Origin: Geminicoccus harenae
GTDB lineage: Bacteria > Pseudomonadota > Alphaproteobacteria > Geminicoccales > Geminicoccaceae
Assembly: GCF_019800005.1 (NCBI RefSeq)
Contig: NZ_JABGCL010000033.1
Coordinates: 1 to 47,891 of the forward strand
Direction: 5' to 3'
DNA: 47,891 nt
Shown: positions 36,723-45,164 of the stretch, piece by piece
How the letters are laid out: each line of letters opens with the position of its first letter
Numbering within the stretch: the first letter of the stretch is position 1
Program-made: the position numbers and the translations under genes
The notes under the pieces: model-generated
Told to the model about the DNA's origin: nothing
Database searches by the model: none
The model's input: only the letters and a program-made list of their open reading frames with translations

Positions 36723-37926
36723 GGCATTCACCGACGAAGATGACGCGCTTCTTGAAGAGCTTGGCGTCGAGGTTGAGGCGAAGAAGGACTCGACCCAGAC
36801 GCCGCGCGAGGAACGCGTCATTGCCGGTTTCGAGGAGATTCAGCGTTTCGTCGAACTGCACGGCCGCGCCCCACAGCACGGCGAAGACCGCGACATTTTC
36901 GAGCGCCTTTATGCGGTGCGCCTAGATCGTCTGCGTGCGCTGGCCGACTGCCGCAACGTACTGGAGCCGCTCGACCATCAAGCGCTTCTGACGGGCCGGG
37001 AACCTGTCCCGGCCATCGTCCCCGACGACCTCGACGACGATGAGATCTTGGCGCAGCTGGGAGTGGACGCCGCTGGGCCGGCCGATATCATGGAACTTCG
37101 GCATGTCCGGTCGGCAGCGGAGAAGCGTGCAGCCGAGGAGATCGCCAACCGCAAGAAATGTGAGGATTTCGACAGCTTCAAGTCGCTGTTCGAGCAGGTG
37201 CAGAACGACCTCAAGAGCGGCCTGCGCACAACCCGACGGTTCGTTAAGGAAGCAGGTTTTCTCAAAGCAGAAATCAAAGCGGGGCAGTTCTTCATACTCG
37301 GTGGGCAAACCGTCTATGTTGCCGAAGTAGGCGAGATGTTACGAGCCCCAAATGGGGAAAATGATGCACGATTAAGAGTAATATACTCAAACGGAACAGA
37401 AAGTGATTTGCTTTTACGGTCGCTTCAGCGTGCCCTCTACAAAGATGAATCTGGCAGGCGAATAGTCGACCCTTCTGCAGGGCCGCTGTTCGCCGATCAG
37501 GGCGAGAAAGACGATGACACGAGTGGTTCCATTTATGTACTTCGAAGCAAATCAGATCATCCCATCGTAGCTACTCATCGTGAGTTACTGCACAAGATCG
37601 GTGTTACCGGCGGCGATATCAGGCGGCGCATCGGCAATGCCCGCTTTGATCCGACGTTCCTGATGGCAGATGTGGAAATCGTCGCGACCTATGACTTGTA
37701 CAATATCAACAGAACTAGGCTGGAGAACTTAATTCACCGGATCTTCGGTCCTGCCCGCCTGGATATCAAAATCATGGATCGCTTTGGGCGACCGATCGTT
37801 CCGCGTGAATGGTTTCTCGTGCCGCTTTTTGTAATTGACGAAGCTATCGAAAAGATCAGAGACGGTACAATCACTAGCTATGTCTATGACACAAAAACTG
37901 CCTCGCTTGCACGTGCGGACGTATGA
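36715..37926 (+). CDS. GIY-YIG (T5orf172/MUG113-like) nuclease protein
   Basis: 403 residues. The first 200 are charged and helical with no family I recognise. The C-terminal part (about 268-345) shows a GIY-YIG fold of the T5orf172 type: GSIYVLRSKSD, then HKIGVTGGDIRRRIGNAR with the conserved Arg, and YNINRTRLENLIHRIFGPAR with a possible metal-binding Glu. It is the likely nuclease of the module, since the methyltransferase lacks one. The start is GTG overlapping the helicase stop (GTGGCTAA). Bases 37310-37600 are AT-rich relative to the neighbours, as in the methyltransferase gene. Confidence 0.75.
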   Translation: MAKAFTDEDDALLEELGVEVEAKKDSTQTPREERVIAGFEEIQRFVELHGRAPQHGEDRDIFERLYAVRLDRLRALADCRNVLEPLDHQALLTGREPVPAIVPDDLDDDEILAQLGVDAAGPADIMELRHVRSAAEKRAAEEIANRKKCEDFDSFKSLFEQVQNDLKSGLRTTRRFVKEAGFLKAEIKAGQFFILGGQTVYVAEVGEMLRAPNGENDARLRVIYSNGTESDLLLRSLQRALYKDESGRRIVDPSAGPLFADQGEKDDDTSGSIYVLRSKSDHPIVATHRELLHKIGVTGGDIRRRIGNARFDPTFLMADVEIVATYDLYNINRTRLENLIHRIFGPARLDIKIMDRFGRPIVPREWFLVPLFVIDEAIEKIRDGTITSYVYDTKTASLARADV

Positions 37927-38187
37927 TTAAAAAGCAACGAGCTTGTTTCCCTCTCATCCTGCGTCGTCAATGCTCTTACACGCAGAGGCTGACCAAGTAG
38001 GTGGAGGGACCAAGTTCGGTGCTCTTGGACTTGATGGATATCTACTTTGAAAAACGGAAGGTGGGGGGCATCTGCCCAACGGGGGTGCCCCGCCCCCTCT
38101 GATTGGGGGTACTGCGCGGTATTCATGACCCGCGTGGATTAATCCGCACATCTCGCACAGTTGCTATCAACGTGCTAGCATTGGATC

Positions 38188-38820
38188 ATGAGACGCGGTC
38201 CACCCTGTGCAGTTTGCAACTCGCCAAGGCTGGCGGAAATCGTGCGCGCGCTGGCCGAAGGGCAGAAACCTGCCAAGGTCGCTGAGCAGTTCAGCTTCAG
38301 CCGCTACCAGATGCACCGGCACATGACGCATGGCTCAATTCCGCGCCTGGATGTCCGAGCCGTTCCTCAAGCCCCAGGCGCCGGCGTGGTGGTCGCGGCG
38401 AAAGGTTCGGCTCAGCCGGTCAGCCATGCAGCGGCCCTAATCGAGCTGCCGACACGCATCGAGTTGGTGGGCGAGCTTAGACAGGTTCAGGCCGAGGTGC
38501 GCGAGGTGCTGGATAGCCTGCGGGATGCGGAGAACCCCCGGTTTGACCTGCAGCTCGGCGCGCTGAAGCAACTCGCGGATGGCGTCGAGCGGCTCGCCAA
38601 GATCGCGGGTGTCGTCGGCGCGCCGAAGCCTGCGCAGGTGAACGTGGCGGTGGGCGTGAACCTGGACCTCGGTGCGCTGGCCGAGCGCCTGGAGGGGCGG
38701 CTCACCGGTAGCGCCGGAGCCTCGTTTCTAGCAGCGCTGCGCGAGGAGGCAACCAACGTCGATCCTGTGGCCGGAAGCGGCCCTGGCGCGCCCGCCAGTC
38801 GCCCCAGGACGTGTAGCTGA
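38188..38820 (+). CDS. Putative small terminase-like DNA-binding protein
   Basis: A 210-residue protein. The N-terminus has a CxxC pair (CAVCNS) followed by a helix-turn-helix pattern (IVRALAEGQKPAKVAEQFSF then SRYQMHRHM). A Pro/Ala/Val linker follows, and a helical C-terminal part contains VELVGELRQVQAEVREVLDSL-like sequence that could oligomerise. It ends four bases into the terminase ATPase gene (TGATG overlap). This position and the HTH suggest the DNA-recognition subunit of a packaging terminase, but sequence support is weak and a transcription regulator is possible. A 261-bp gap with no supported gene separates it from the defence operon. Confidence 0.5.
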   Translation: MRRGPPCAVCNSPRLAEIVRALAEGQKPAKVAEQFSFSRYQMHRHMTHGSIPRLDVRAVPQAPGAGVVVAAKGSAQPVSHAAALIELPTRIELVGELRQVQAEVREVLDSLRDAENPRFDLQLGALKQLADGVERLAKIAGVVGAPKPAQVNVAVGVNLDLGALAERLEGRLTGSAGASFLAALREEATNVDPVAGSGPGAPASRPRTCS

Positions 38821-39683
38821 TGCGGCGCCGTGCTGTAGCGGCAGTCGCCGCCGAACCCAGAAACCCGGCCCAGGCGCTGCTCTGGCGCCTGTCGCCGTCG
38901 GACTGGGCTAGGGACGTACTCGACCTGGATCTGGCGGACTGGCAGCAGGACATCGCCGACCGTCGGGGCGAGCTGACGGTGCTGATCCACCGGCAGGCCG
39001 GCAAGACCTTTACCGCCGCGATCATTGCTGCCCACGAGATCGTCCAGCGCCGCTCGACCAGCGTTGTGCTGGCCCCTACCCAGCGGCAGAGCGCGGAACT
39101 GATTCGCCGGACCCGCGAAAACGTCCTGAAGGCGGGCAGTACAATCACGGTGGACAATGCCTTCTCTTTGGAGATCGAGGGTGGCGGCAGGGTCGTCGGT
39201 CTACCGGGCACTGACGATGCCTCGATCCGTGGCTATTCCGTCGATGGCGCGGTGATCATCGACGAAGCGGCGCGCGTCTCAGATGAACTCTATCGAGCGG
39301 CCCGGCCGCTGCGGGCCCGTTTCCCACGCTCGCGACTGGTGCTCCTGTCGACCTCGTGGATGACCGCCGGCTTCTTCTGGGAAATTGCCGAGGGTCCGCT
39401 CATGGGCTCGATGCCGGTGGTACGGCTGCGGCCGGATGACACGGGTGTGCTAGCTCCAGATTTCTTGGCTGCCGAACGCCGCTCCCTCGGGTCCGAAGCC
39501 TATGCCAGGGAGTATGAGCTGACGTTTTCGCGCCAGTCGGGCACGCCCCTGTTCGACCTGAACACGATCGACAGCCTTTTCAGTCAGGAGCCCGGCTATG
39601 CCGACCCGTTCGGATCTGCATCAGATCACGTCGTTCACGCGCGCCGATTGGTCGACACTTCTTGGCTCGGTGGTTGCGATTGA
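38820..39683 (+). CDS. Terminase large subunit, ATPase domain (separate gene)
   Basis: A 287-residue packaging ATPase. An adenine motif (WQQDIADRR) precedes Walker A (IHRQAGKTFTAA), a second conserved element (VVLAPTQRQSAELI), Walker B (VDGAVIIDEAARVSDE) and the coupling motif LVLLSTSWMTAGFFW. The ATPase half of a normal TerL ends about here (AYAREYELTFSRQSGTPLFD). Instead of continuing into the nuclease domain, the frame stops at 39683, and the nuclease is encoded in the +1 frame starting at 39598. Either the two domains are made separately or a single frameshift has split the gene; the nuclease gene's own ribosome binding site favours the former. Confidence 0.8.
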   Translation: MRRRAVAAVAAEPRNPAQALLWRLSPSDWARDVLDLDLADWQQDIADRRGELTVLIHRQAGKTFTAAIIAAHEIVQRRSTSVVLAPTQRQSAELIRRTRENVLKAGSTITVDNAFSLEIEGGGRVVGLPGTDDASIRGYSVDGAVIIDEAARVSDELYRAARPLRARFPRSRLVLLSTSWMTAGFFWEIAEGPLMGSMPVVRLRPDDTGVLAPDFLAAERRSLGSEAYAREYELTFSRQSGTPLFDLNTIDSLFSQEPGYADPFGSASDHVVHARRLVDTSWLGGCD

Positions 39684-40341
39684 TCCAGCGCTTGCGCGAG
39701 ATCGCGCCGCTGCCGTGGCTGCGCGGCTCGTGCTCCTGGACGGTGCACCGGCCCTGGTCGTGGATGCCGTGCGCGCCCTGGTGCCGCCGATCGCGCCCGG
39801 AGCGATCCTAGACCTTGCTGCGGGCCTTGCTGGCTCCTACCGCAGCGCGGGCTGCGGTGACCCACTGGTACTCCTAGACGTGTCGAGCGATGCTTCGCTG
39901 GCGGCACTGCTGACTTCGGTAGTGCCGAGTGAGGGTTTGATCGGCCTGAAGGTCACGTCGGCGACCTCACATGACCCGATGCGCCACGAGGTCCCAATTG
40001 GGACCAGTATTGGCAGCGCCATGTTCAAGGTGTGGCATGCAGGGCGGACGCCTTTACTCGCCGACATCGGGGTTCTGGGACGAGCGCGTCGCCTGGTGCT
40101 GCCTGCCGTAGAGGACGAGCCCGAGGTGGCAGCGCTGCGAGCGGAGCTGACCGAGCTGTCGGTCGAGCGTAGGCAGTCGGGCAAGGAAGTAATTGTTGGT
40201 GGCGGGCACGATGATCTCGCGATGGCGCTTGCCTATGCCTGCTGGCTCACCCTGCACGGCCGAACGTTCGGCGCAGTAGTGGAGCCGTTTGACGCGAGGC
40301 GCCTACTCAAGCCGTCTAAGAGCTGGCTGGCCTGGATCTGA
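39598..40341 (+). CDS. Terminase large subunit, RNase H-fold nuclease domain (separate gene)
   Basis: A 247-residue protein matching the C-terminal nuclease half of TerL. The RNase H-like acidic residues appear as VVAIDPALARDRAAA, LVLLDVSSDAS and GGGHDDLAMALAYA. It would cut concatemeric DNA during packaging. The start ATG at 39598 has AGGAG at 39586-39590, seven bases upstream, within the 3' end of the ATPase gene; the two overlap by 86 bp in different frames. The protein has about 25 residues ahead of its first catalytic Asp, which overlap the ATPase frame. It converges on the minus-strand unknowns. Confidence 0.75.
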   Translation: MPTRSDLHQITSFTRADWSTLLGSVVAIDPALARDRAAAVAARLVLLDGAPALVVDAVRALVPPIAPGAILDLAAGLAGSYRSAGCGDPLVLLDVSSDASLAALLTSVVPSEGLIGLKVTSATSHDPMRHEVPIGTSIGSAMFKVWHAGRTPLLADIGVLGRARRLVLPAVEDEPEVAALRAELTELSVERRQSGKEVIVGGGHDDLAMALAYACWLTLHGRTFGAVVEPFDARRLLKPSKSWLAWI

Positions 40342-40556
40342 CCTCGGTCGGGCTTCATGTACACACGGCTCGGCAACGACAGCACGAAGTGCCGTTTGCA
40401 CTGGTCGAGAGCAAACCTAGCCAGGCCGTCCGCAAGCTGCCAGCCCAGAGCGAGGACAAGGTTCAGGTGTTAGTTTCTAAATTTGGCGGATCGACTGTGG
40501 TCAGGTCGCGCTCGATGTGCAGGTGCTCGTTCATGGCAGCATGTTACTAAGCGCTG
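40342..40556. other. Convergence zone, no gene seen
   Basis: This 215-bp stretch lies between the ends of the rightward and leftward transcription units of the element. I see no gene and no clear terminator hairpin. A 23-codon minus-strand frame starting MNEHLHIERDL (40533 down) is too short to support. Confidence 0.35.
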
Positions 40557-41147
40557 TCAGCACGGTGCTGTTCGATGGAAGTGCAATTCAGGCAGTACAA
40601 GCTCACGACGCTCGGTTAGCCTCCAATCCTCGCCTCCTTCGTAGGTGGGATCGCCTAGGAAGGTGCGTAGCGCCGCCCTGAGATCGCGATCATCCCAACG
40701 TACCGGACGGCCGATGAAGGCCTCCAACCACATTGGCGCGTTTGGGTGGGCTGGAAAGATCACGCGCTGGGCATGCTCCACGTCCTGCATAGGGTCGATC
40801 GCATCCTGCTTGCTGGAGATCGCCAGGACCACGATCGCATCACCCAGGTCATGTGAGGCGTAGCGGTCCAGGGTCAACGCGTTGAAGGCGACGTATCGCC
40901 GGATCAGCGTCAGAGCTTCCTCGAAGGTAGAGCAGATTCGCTCGAACACCTTCCCGCCCGGAAGATCGTGACGGGTGCGAAACGCAACGCGCTTGCGTCC
41001 CGGAGGCTCGATAATCCAGCACCCACAACTGTCCCAACCCCGCCAGCACCGGCCGTCCCAGCGGATATGACCGTCTTGATCACCTTCGAGGGCCGGCAGA
41101 TCGATCCGCCAGGGCAGGCCAGCGGGCGGTGGCATGCTGCGCTTCAT
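40557..41147 (-). CDS. Unknown protein of the element (196 aa)
   Basis: I do not recognise the family. It is a soluble-looking protein with no signal or membrane segment, with WRGWDSCGCWIIEPPGRKRV near the N-terminus, a helical middle (FEEALTLIRRYVAFNALTLD) and VRWDDRDLRAALRTFLGDP near the C-terminus. The ATG overlaps the stop of the next gene upstream as ATGA, so the two are translationally coupled and probably act together. The pair lies downstream of the primase in the leftward unit. Confidence 0.6.
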   Translation of the reverse strand: MKRSMPPPAGLPWRIDLPALEGDQDGHIRWDGRCWRGWDSCGCWIIEPPGRKRVAFRTRHDLPGGKVFERICSTFEEALTLIRRYVAFNALTLDRYASHDLGDAIVVLAISSKQDAIDPMQDVEHAQRVIFPAHPNAPMWLEAFIGRPVRWDDRDLRAALRTFLGDPTYEGGEDWRLTERRELVLPELHFHRTAPC

Positions 41148-41614
41148 GAGCGGCCTCCATGAATGATCTGCCGGACCGCCCGTCCGACAAGCTCGGACTG
41201 CCCAATCAGCCAGGGGAGGTGACCCGGGTACCAGCCCGGGAGGAGGGGCGGGGCGATCACCAGCCCAAGATTCCGTAAGTTGTCGAACAAGGAGATAGCA
41301 GCTCCCTCGTCGAGGCTACGCAGATGCGCCCAGCCGATCATCGCCTTCGGCCCGATACGATAGACATCCACGATCGGTATCCCTGCCTCGGCCAGCGCAG
41401 CGCGTGGCACACGAGTCGATTCGACCGGGAGGCCTGTGGCCCCAGGCACCAGGGCCCAACCATGCATCCGGCCGGCTTCCTCGGCCGCAGCAGCTCGCAT
41501 GAGGTGGATCGCGCGTTCGTAGCGACGTGCGATCGCTTGGTATTCAGTGCCGGCCACGCGGCATCGCGCCTCGTGCAGCCGGTCGATGAGGCGGGCCAAG
41601 TCGTGCAGGCTCAT
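41144..41614 (-). CDS. Unknown protein of the element (156 aa)
   Basis: Unknown family. The N-terminal half is a long charged helix (LARLIDRLHEARCRVAGTEY, ARRYERAIHLMRAAAAEEAG) that may form a coiled coil. The C-terminal half is mixed (DVYRIGPKAMIGWAHLRSLD). A GTG at 41632 is the upstream alternative start; the ATG at 41614 has GAGG six bases before it and is preferred. It overlaps the next gene by ATGA. Between it and the primase gene lies the inverted repeat that is an origin candidate. Confidence 0.6.
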   Translation of the reverse strand: MSLHDLARLIDRLHEARCRVAGTEYQAIARRYERAIHLMRAAAAEEAGRMHGWALVPGATGLPVESTRVPRAALAEAGIPIVDVYRIGPKAMIGWAHLRSLDEGAAISLFDNLRNLGLVIAPPLLPGWYPGHLPWLIGQSELVGRAVRQIIHGGRS

Positions 41615-41804
41615 GACCAGCCTCGCAGCCACAGGCTTTCACGTGTCGCCTGCCGGCCCGGCAGGAGCAGCGGGAGGCGGCCGAACGGTCCCATGGGCAC
41701 AATCACGTCGATGAATGTGATGGTTACTGATAGCCAAGCGCTCATTTCACCTGTTCTTCTATACTGATAGGGCCTTCGTCAGCTCCGGAAAGGGGCTCCC
41801 CTCT

Positions 41805-41944
41805 CAAAGCGTCACTCCGTCACAAATTTGCGCCAGCCCTGAGTTTCTCGTCTTCTCAAAGTGCCACTTACCCTCATCTTCAGCGACGCTTGCAAGACAT
41901 TGAAACCTGCACCACTACTGGGTTTGTGACGAAGTGACACTTAG
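41805..41944. repeat. 22-bp imperfect inverted repeat, candidate replication origin
   Basis: CAAAGCGTCACTCCGTCACAAA (41805-41826) is matched in inverse orientation at 41923-41944, 19 of 22 positions; the inner 16 bp have one mismatch. A further related copy, TCTCAAAGTGCCACTTA, lies at about 41854-41870. They sit in the 380-bp gap beside the primase-polymerase gene, which has no supported ORF. Satellites of the P4 kind have repeats bound by their own replication protein near its gene. That role here is inference; an operator for an unseen repressor is the alternative. Confidence 0.5.
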
Positions 41945-41992
41945 AAACCCTGTTCTGCTTCTCTGCGCGGGAAAGGGGCGATCACTCGCCGC

Positions 41993-44689
41993 TCATGCCC
42001 GCACGTGCGGCAGATAACGCTTCCATGCATCCTCGAACGCTGTGCGCCGGTAGCCTCGGGACGAGTTCGTCCGCGTCGCACGGATGCCGAAGTGCTTCAG
42101 CATCCGTGCCAGCTTGTGGGATGTTAGGCGGTCCCGGCTGTTCTCCTCGCCCCAGGGACGCTCGTCGCGCTCTCGCAGCGCCATGAGGATCGCAGACGTC
42201 TGCACGAAGTCGGGGTCGTCGATGTCCTTGGCCTTGGCTGCTTTGGCCATAGTGGTCCGGGCCTTGCTGCTATTGGACGGGGCTGCCAGCACCTTCGCGC
42301 GATGCTCATCGAAGATCTCATGCAGATCGGTCAGCAGCGCGATCCGCAACGAGTTGTCGTCCTCCTCACCTGAGCGCTTCGCTGCCTGCACTAGCGCATC
42401 GCAAGCCAATTTCAGGACGCCATCGCCCATGGCCTCGGCAATCACCAGGAGCGGGCGGGCGTTGTCGCAGGCGCGGGCATGAAGTTCTGCCGGCATCGGA
42501 GGGTCCGCGTCTCGGAGGGTGGGAATGAGCTGTAGTGCTGCGCGAGCGAGCTTACGCCGTATCGTGTCGAATTGGCGCTCTCGATCGCCGCGCAGCCGGT
42601 CGAGCTTCCTGCCAGACCGCTGCAGGTCGACGATCACGGAGCGATCGACGATGGTGCCAGGCGGGCTGCCGATCATGGCGATTGCGGTCGGGCAGAAGGT
42701 GCTGAAACAGCGCACCTCGAAATCATCGCCGACTGTGACTACCCGCGTGATCGAGCCATTGAACTTATGGCCGGAGTTGATGACCCCGCGCAGTTCCTCG
42801 TTGTCGCCTTTGATGAAGGTGTCACCTTCGTCCAATAGAAGGGTTGGACGACAGGCCTCAACCACGCGGGCCAGCGCAGCAGGTGTGATGTTAGTGGTCG
42901 TCAGCGCCTTCCGCGCCAGCATGCCGATCAGGTCGAGCAGAGTGCTCTTGCCACACCGCTTCTCAGGTGATCGGATCAGTAGCCGGGGCGTGATCGGCCC
43001 ATGCTCGAACACATAGGTGTGCATGATCCACAAGGCCACGCAGACTAGGCTATCGTTCGGCATGTCCACGAACCGGTGCAGGATCGTCACGACCTCAGCC
43101 AGCACCTCGGCCAAATCGACAGGCTCTGGGCAAGGCTCCGGCTCGGGGAGGTCGAGAACCCGACCTCGTCCAGCGGGTTCGGGTTCTTCCTTGAGCGATA
43201 CCGGCTGCAGTTGCTTCGATAGTTCGTCGATGACCGACACACGAACCTTGAGCTTCTCTGCGAGCACATGCCGCTGTTGCTCGCGCTCGATGTACGGCAG
43301 GTCCATGTGCGCCAGGACCAAGGCTCGATGCTCCTCGGATAGTCTTGCCAAGGGATCGGGCATAATCGTGGGCATGTGAGCTGTGGCCGCAGCGCTGGCA
43401 TTACCTGTGGGCGCGAAAGGCACCGGCTTGTGCCCCAGTACCTTAGGAGAACTTTGGCCATCCTTGCCGTTGTGGTTCCAATGTGGGCAGCCTATACACA
43501 CGTCCGGCTGACCCGCATCCGCGCGCGCCTGCCGGATCGTGACGCAAGTTGCTGGTCCCAACCGTTTGTCTTCGATCTTCTGTTGGGTGGATGCCCAAAC
43601 CCGATCGACTTCCTCGGGGTCATAGTCTGGGTGCTGCTCGGAGACTTGGTGCAGGTACTCCTGGCCATTCTCGGCGAAAGCCAGCACTGACAGTTCAGCC
43701 AACCACCGCCGACGCCCGCGCGCGCGCCCGGCGGTGTTCAGGCTGTCCCGCATTGCTGAACAGCCGGCGAAAATAGATGCGGCGTCGGTCGGGATTGGCC
43801 TGGGCTCGATCTCCGCAGCCAGATTGTCATCGGCGCTGAAAGCTTCCCGAGCTTCATCCGATTGGTTCATCGCCAGCGCGGCCAACTTCGGGTTGAAGTC
43901 CCACCCTGCCAGCTTGTTACTGGCCGGTGTGTGCTGCCCACGGCGGCGGGGCACAAACCTCGACAATGCCTGAGTTATAGCCTCGTTAACGATATCGTTC
44001 GGGTCTTCCCGAACGATAGTGACTGGCTTGGGCTGACCTTTGTCCTTGCGGTTGGTTGTGAACGGCACCCGCATTAGGCCGACCAAGTTGGAACTGGGAG
44101 CGGGATCATAGGCCAAGTCGGACGCATCGGCGGCGGCCAGGAGTTGGCTATTCATGTCCCGCCACTGTGCTGCATCGGTGATTGGGTCATTCAGGACCCA
44201 ATATACATGGATGCCGTTGCCGGTGTGGACGATGTAGGACGGGCTCGGCAGGTCCGTGTCCGACACGAACCGATCGACCGCCTGGACCGCTTCCTCGGCC
44301 GTCTCGTAACGGTTTGCGGGCTTGTCAGGGGCTTTCAGATCGATGTCGAGCCACATCGACTTGATCGCCTTGAAGTGCTCTTGGACCCGGTGACCTTTCA
44401 GGTATGGCTTGCCCGTGCTGTCCGTGACTGGCTCGGCATGGTCGAAAGTCGCCGGGGCGAAGTAGACCGACCGAGCGGCGGCGTCGCCCGTGGCGTGTTC
44501 CCACCGCGACGCTCTGTCGGACATGCCGCTAATCGTGTCGAACGCGCGAACCGACCCCATGCGGATCTTACGAGAGTCCTTCTGGTCGTCGCCCGCCCGC
44601 TGCACGCACCCAAAACCGCTGCCTGGACTGTCCAAGGGAACAATCCTGGACAGGAACCGATTGCACTTCACTTCGTCGTCCCGAGTCAT
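41993..44689 (-). CDS. Primase-polymerase / DUF3631 ATPase fusion replication protein
   Basis: An 898-residue protein. The N-terminal part (about 1-260) looks like an archaeo-eukaryotic-type primase: SMWLDIDLKAPD supplies the DxD metal site, and YIVHTGNGIHVYWVL the sxH motif typical of bacterial and phage prim-pols. A middle region contains a CxxC-like CIGCPHWN. The C-terminal region (about 540-760) is DUF3631, an ATPase with Walker A RSPEKRCGKSTLLDL and Walker B PTLLLDEGDTF, followed by INSGHKFNGSITRV. It ends in a winged-helix-like tail (HKLARMLKHFGI). The arrangement is that of self-sufficient replication initiators of satellites and integrated plasmids. It should prime and unwind element DNA after excision. 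Confidence 0.85.
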   Translation of the reverse strand: MTRDDEVKCNRFLSRIVPLDSPGSGFGCVQRAGDDQKDSRKIRMGSVRAFDTISGMSDRASRWEHATGDAAARSVYFAPATFDHAEPVTDSTGKPYLKGHRVQEHFKAIKSMWLDIDLKAPDKPANRYETAEEAVQAVDRFVSDTDLPSPSYIVHTGNGIHVYWVLNDPITDAAQWRDMNSQLLAAADASDLAYDPAPSSNLVGLMRVPFTTNRKDKGQPKPVTIVREDPNDIVNEAITQALSRFVPRRRGQHTPASNKLAGWDFNPKLAALAMNQSDEAREAFSADDNLAAEIEPRPIPTDAASIFAGCSAMRDSLNTAGRARGRRRWLAELSVLAFAENGQEYLHQVSEQHPDYDPEEVDRVWASTQQKIEDKRLGPATCVTIRQARADAGQPDVCIGCPHWNHNGKDGQSSPKVLGHKPVPFAPTGNASAAATAHMPTIMPDPLARLSEEHRALVLAHMDLPYIEREQQRHVLAEKLKVRVSVIDELSKQLQPVSLKEEPEPAGRGRVLDLPEPEPCPEPVDLAEVLAEVVTILHRFVDMPNDSLVCVALWIMHTYVFEHGPITPRLLIRSPEKRCGKSTLLDLIGMLARKALTTTNITPAALARVVEACRPTLLLDEGDTFIKGDNEELRGVINSGHKFNGSITRVVTVGDDFEVRCFSTFCPTAIAMIGSPPGTIVDRSVIVDLQRSGRKLDRLRGDRERQFDTIRRKLARAALQLIPTLRDADPPMPAELHARACDNARPLLVIAEAMGDGVLKLACDALVQAAKRSGEEDDNSLRIALLTDLHEIFDEHRAKVLAAPSNSSKARTTMAKAAKAKDIDDPDFVQTSAILMALRERDERPWGEENSRDRLTSHKLARMLKHFGIRATRTNSSRGYRRTAFEDAWKRYLPHVRA

Positions 44690-44826
44690 GGCCGCCCTCC
44701 GGCCCAGCCACGGCCGGAACGGCCTACCGGAACGAGCGAGATGCGGTTCAGGGGCTCTTTGGTGCCGTCCGAAGACGACGGCGAGCGCGTGGGATTGCCC
44801 GCGCCCATGCAGGTAGCTATGCTCAT
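44686..44826 (-). CDS. Possible 46-aa leader ORF coupled to the primase gene
   Basis: A minus-strand frame from the ATG at 44826 encodes 46 residues beginning MSIATCMGAGNPTRSPSSSD and ending WAGGRP, and its TGA overlaps the primase start as ATGA. Such overlaps recur in this element and suggest real translation coupling. There is no good ribosome binding site before the ATG, and no family resemblance, so it may be chance. Confidence 0.3.
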   Translation of the reverse strand: MSIATCMGAGNPTRSPSSSDGTKEPLNRISLVPVGRSGRGWAGGRP

Positions 44827-44851
44827 GGTCACTGTCTTTGTTCTTTCGGGA

Positions 44852-44875
44852 CGCCCGATCTTAGCGGATCGGGTG
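44852..44875. repeat. Hairpin between excisionase and primase genes
   Basis: CCCGATC (44854-44860) and GATCGGG (44867-44873) form a stem with a six-base loop, extended by a G-T and a C-G pair. On the plus strand it is followed by a T-rich stretch, but there is no plus-strand gene to terminate. It lies in the 5' region ahead of the primase gene and could attenuate or regulate its transcript. Confidence 0.4.
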
Positions 44876-44915
44876 TTCTTTCTGTTTGAGAGCCAGCGCT
44901 TGGGCTGGTCTTGGT

Positions 44916-45164
44916 TCAGGCCGCTCGGTCGCTCTCACCCAGCAGCGTCCGCGCCCACGCATCGAGCCATTCTTCCCGGTACATCGGCCAACGACCGGCC
45001 TTTACGAATCTTGGTCCGCCACCAAGGCAGGCGAGCTTGGCGAGCGTCGTGGGCACGCGCCGGATGCCCCACACCCGGAACAGGTAGTCGGAGGCTGCGT
45101 CGCGGCGCATGTAGCGGGGCCTGTCGGTGCGGCTATCCCCTACGGATGCGTTCTCGTTGAGCAT
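44916..45164 (-). CDS. AlpA/excisionase-like helix-turn-helix protein
   Basis: An 82-residue DNA-binding protein. RYMRRDAASDYLFRVWGIRR then PTTLAKLACLGGGPRFVKAG and PMYREEWLDAWA match the MerR-like HTH of AlpA/Xis proteins that travel with P4-type integrases. In such elements the protein turns on excision or integrase expression. GGAGAGG lies about 9 bases before the ATG. It sits between the unknown gene coupled to int and the primase gene, so it may coordinate excision and replication. Confidence 0.8.
   Translation of the reverse strand: MLNENASVGDSRTDRPRYMRRDAASDYLFRVWGIRRVPTTLAKLACLGGGPRFVKAGRWPMYREEWLDAWARTLLGESDRAA

Noticed and set aside
37995..38105. GC-rich run with GGGGGCA and TGCCCC as a terminator of the defence operon
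   Set aside because: Several short pairings are possible but no stable hairpin followed by T residues can be picked out.
37884..38126. An 80-codon minus-strand frame between the nuclease and TerS-like genes
   Set aside because: It overlaps the end of the nuclease gene, has no ribosome binding site or family resemblance, and its composition is that of chance.
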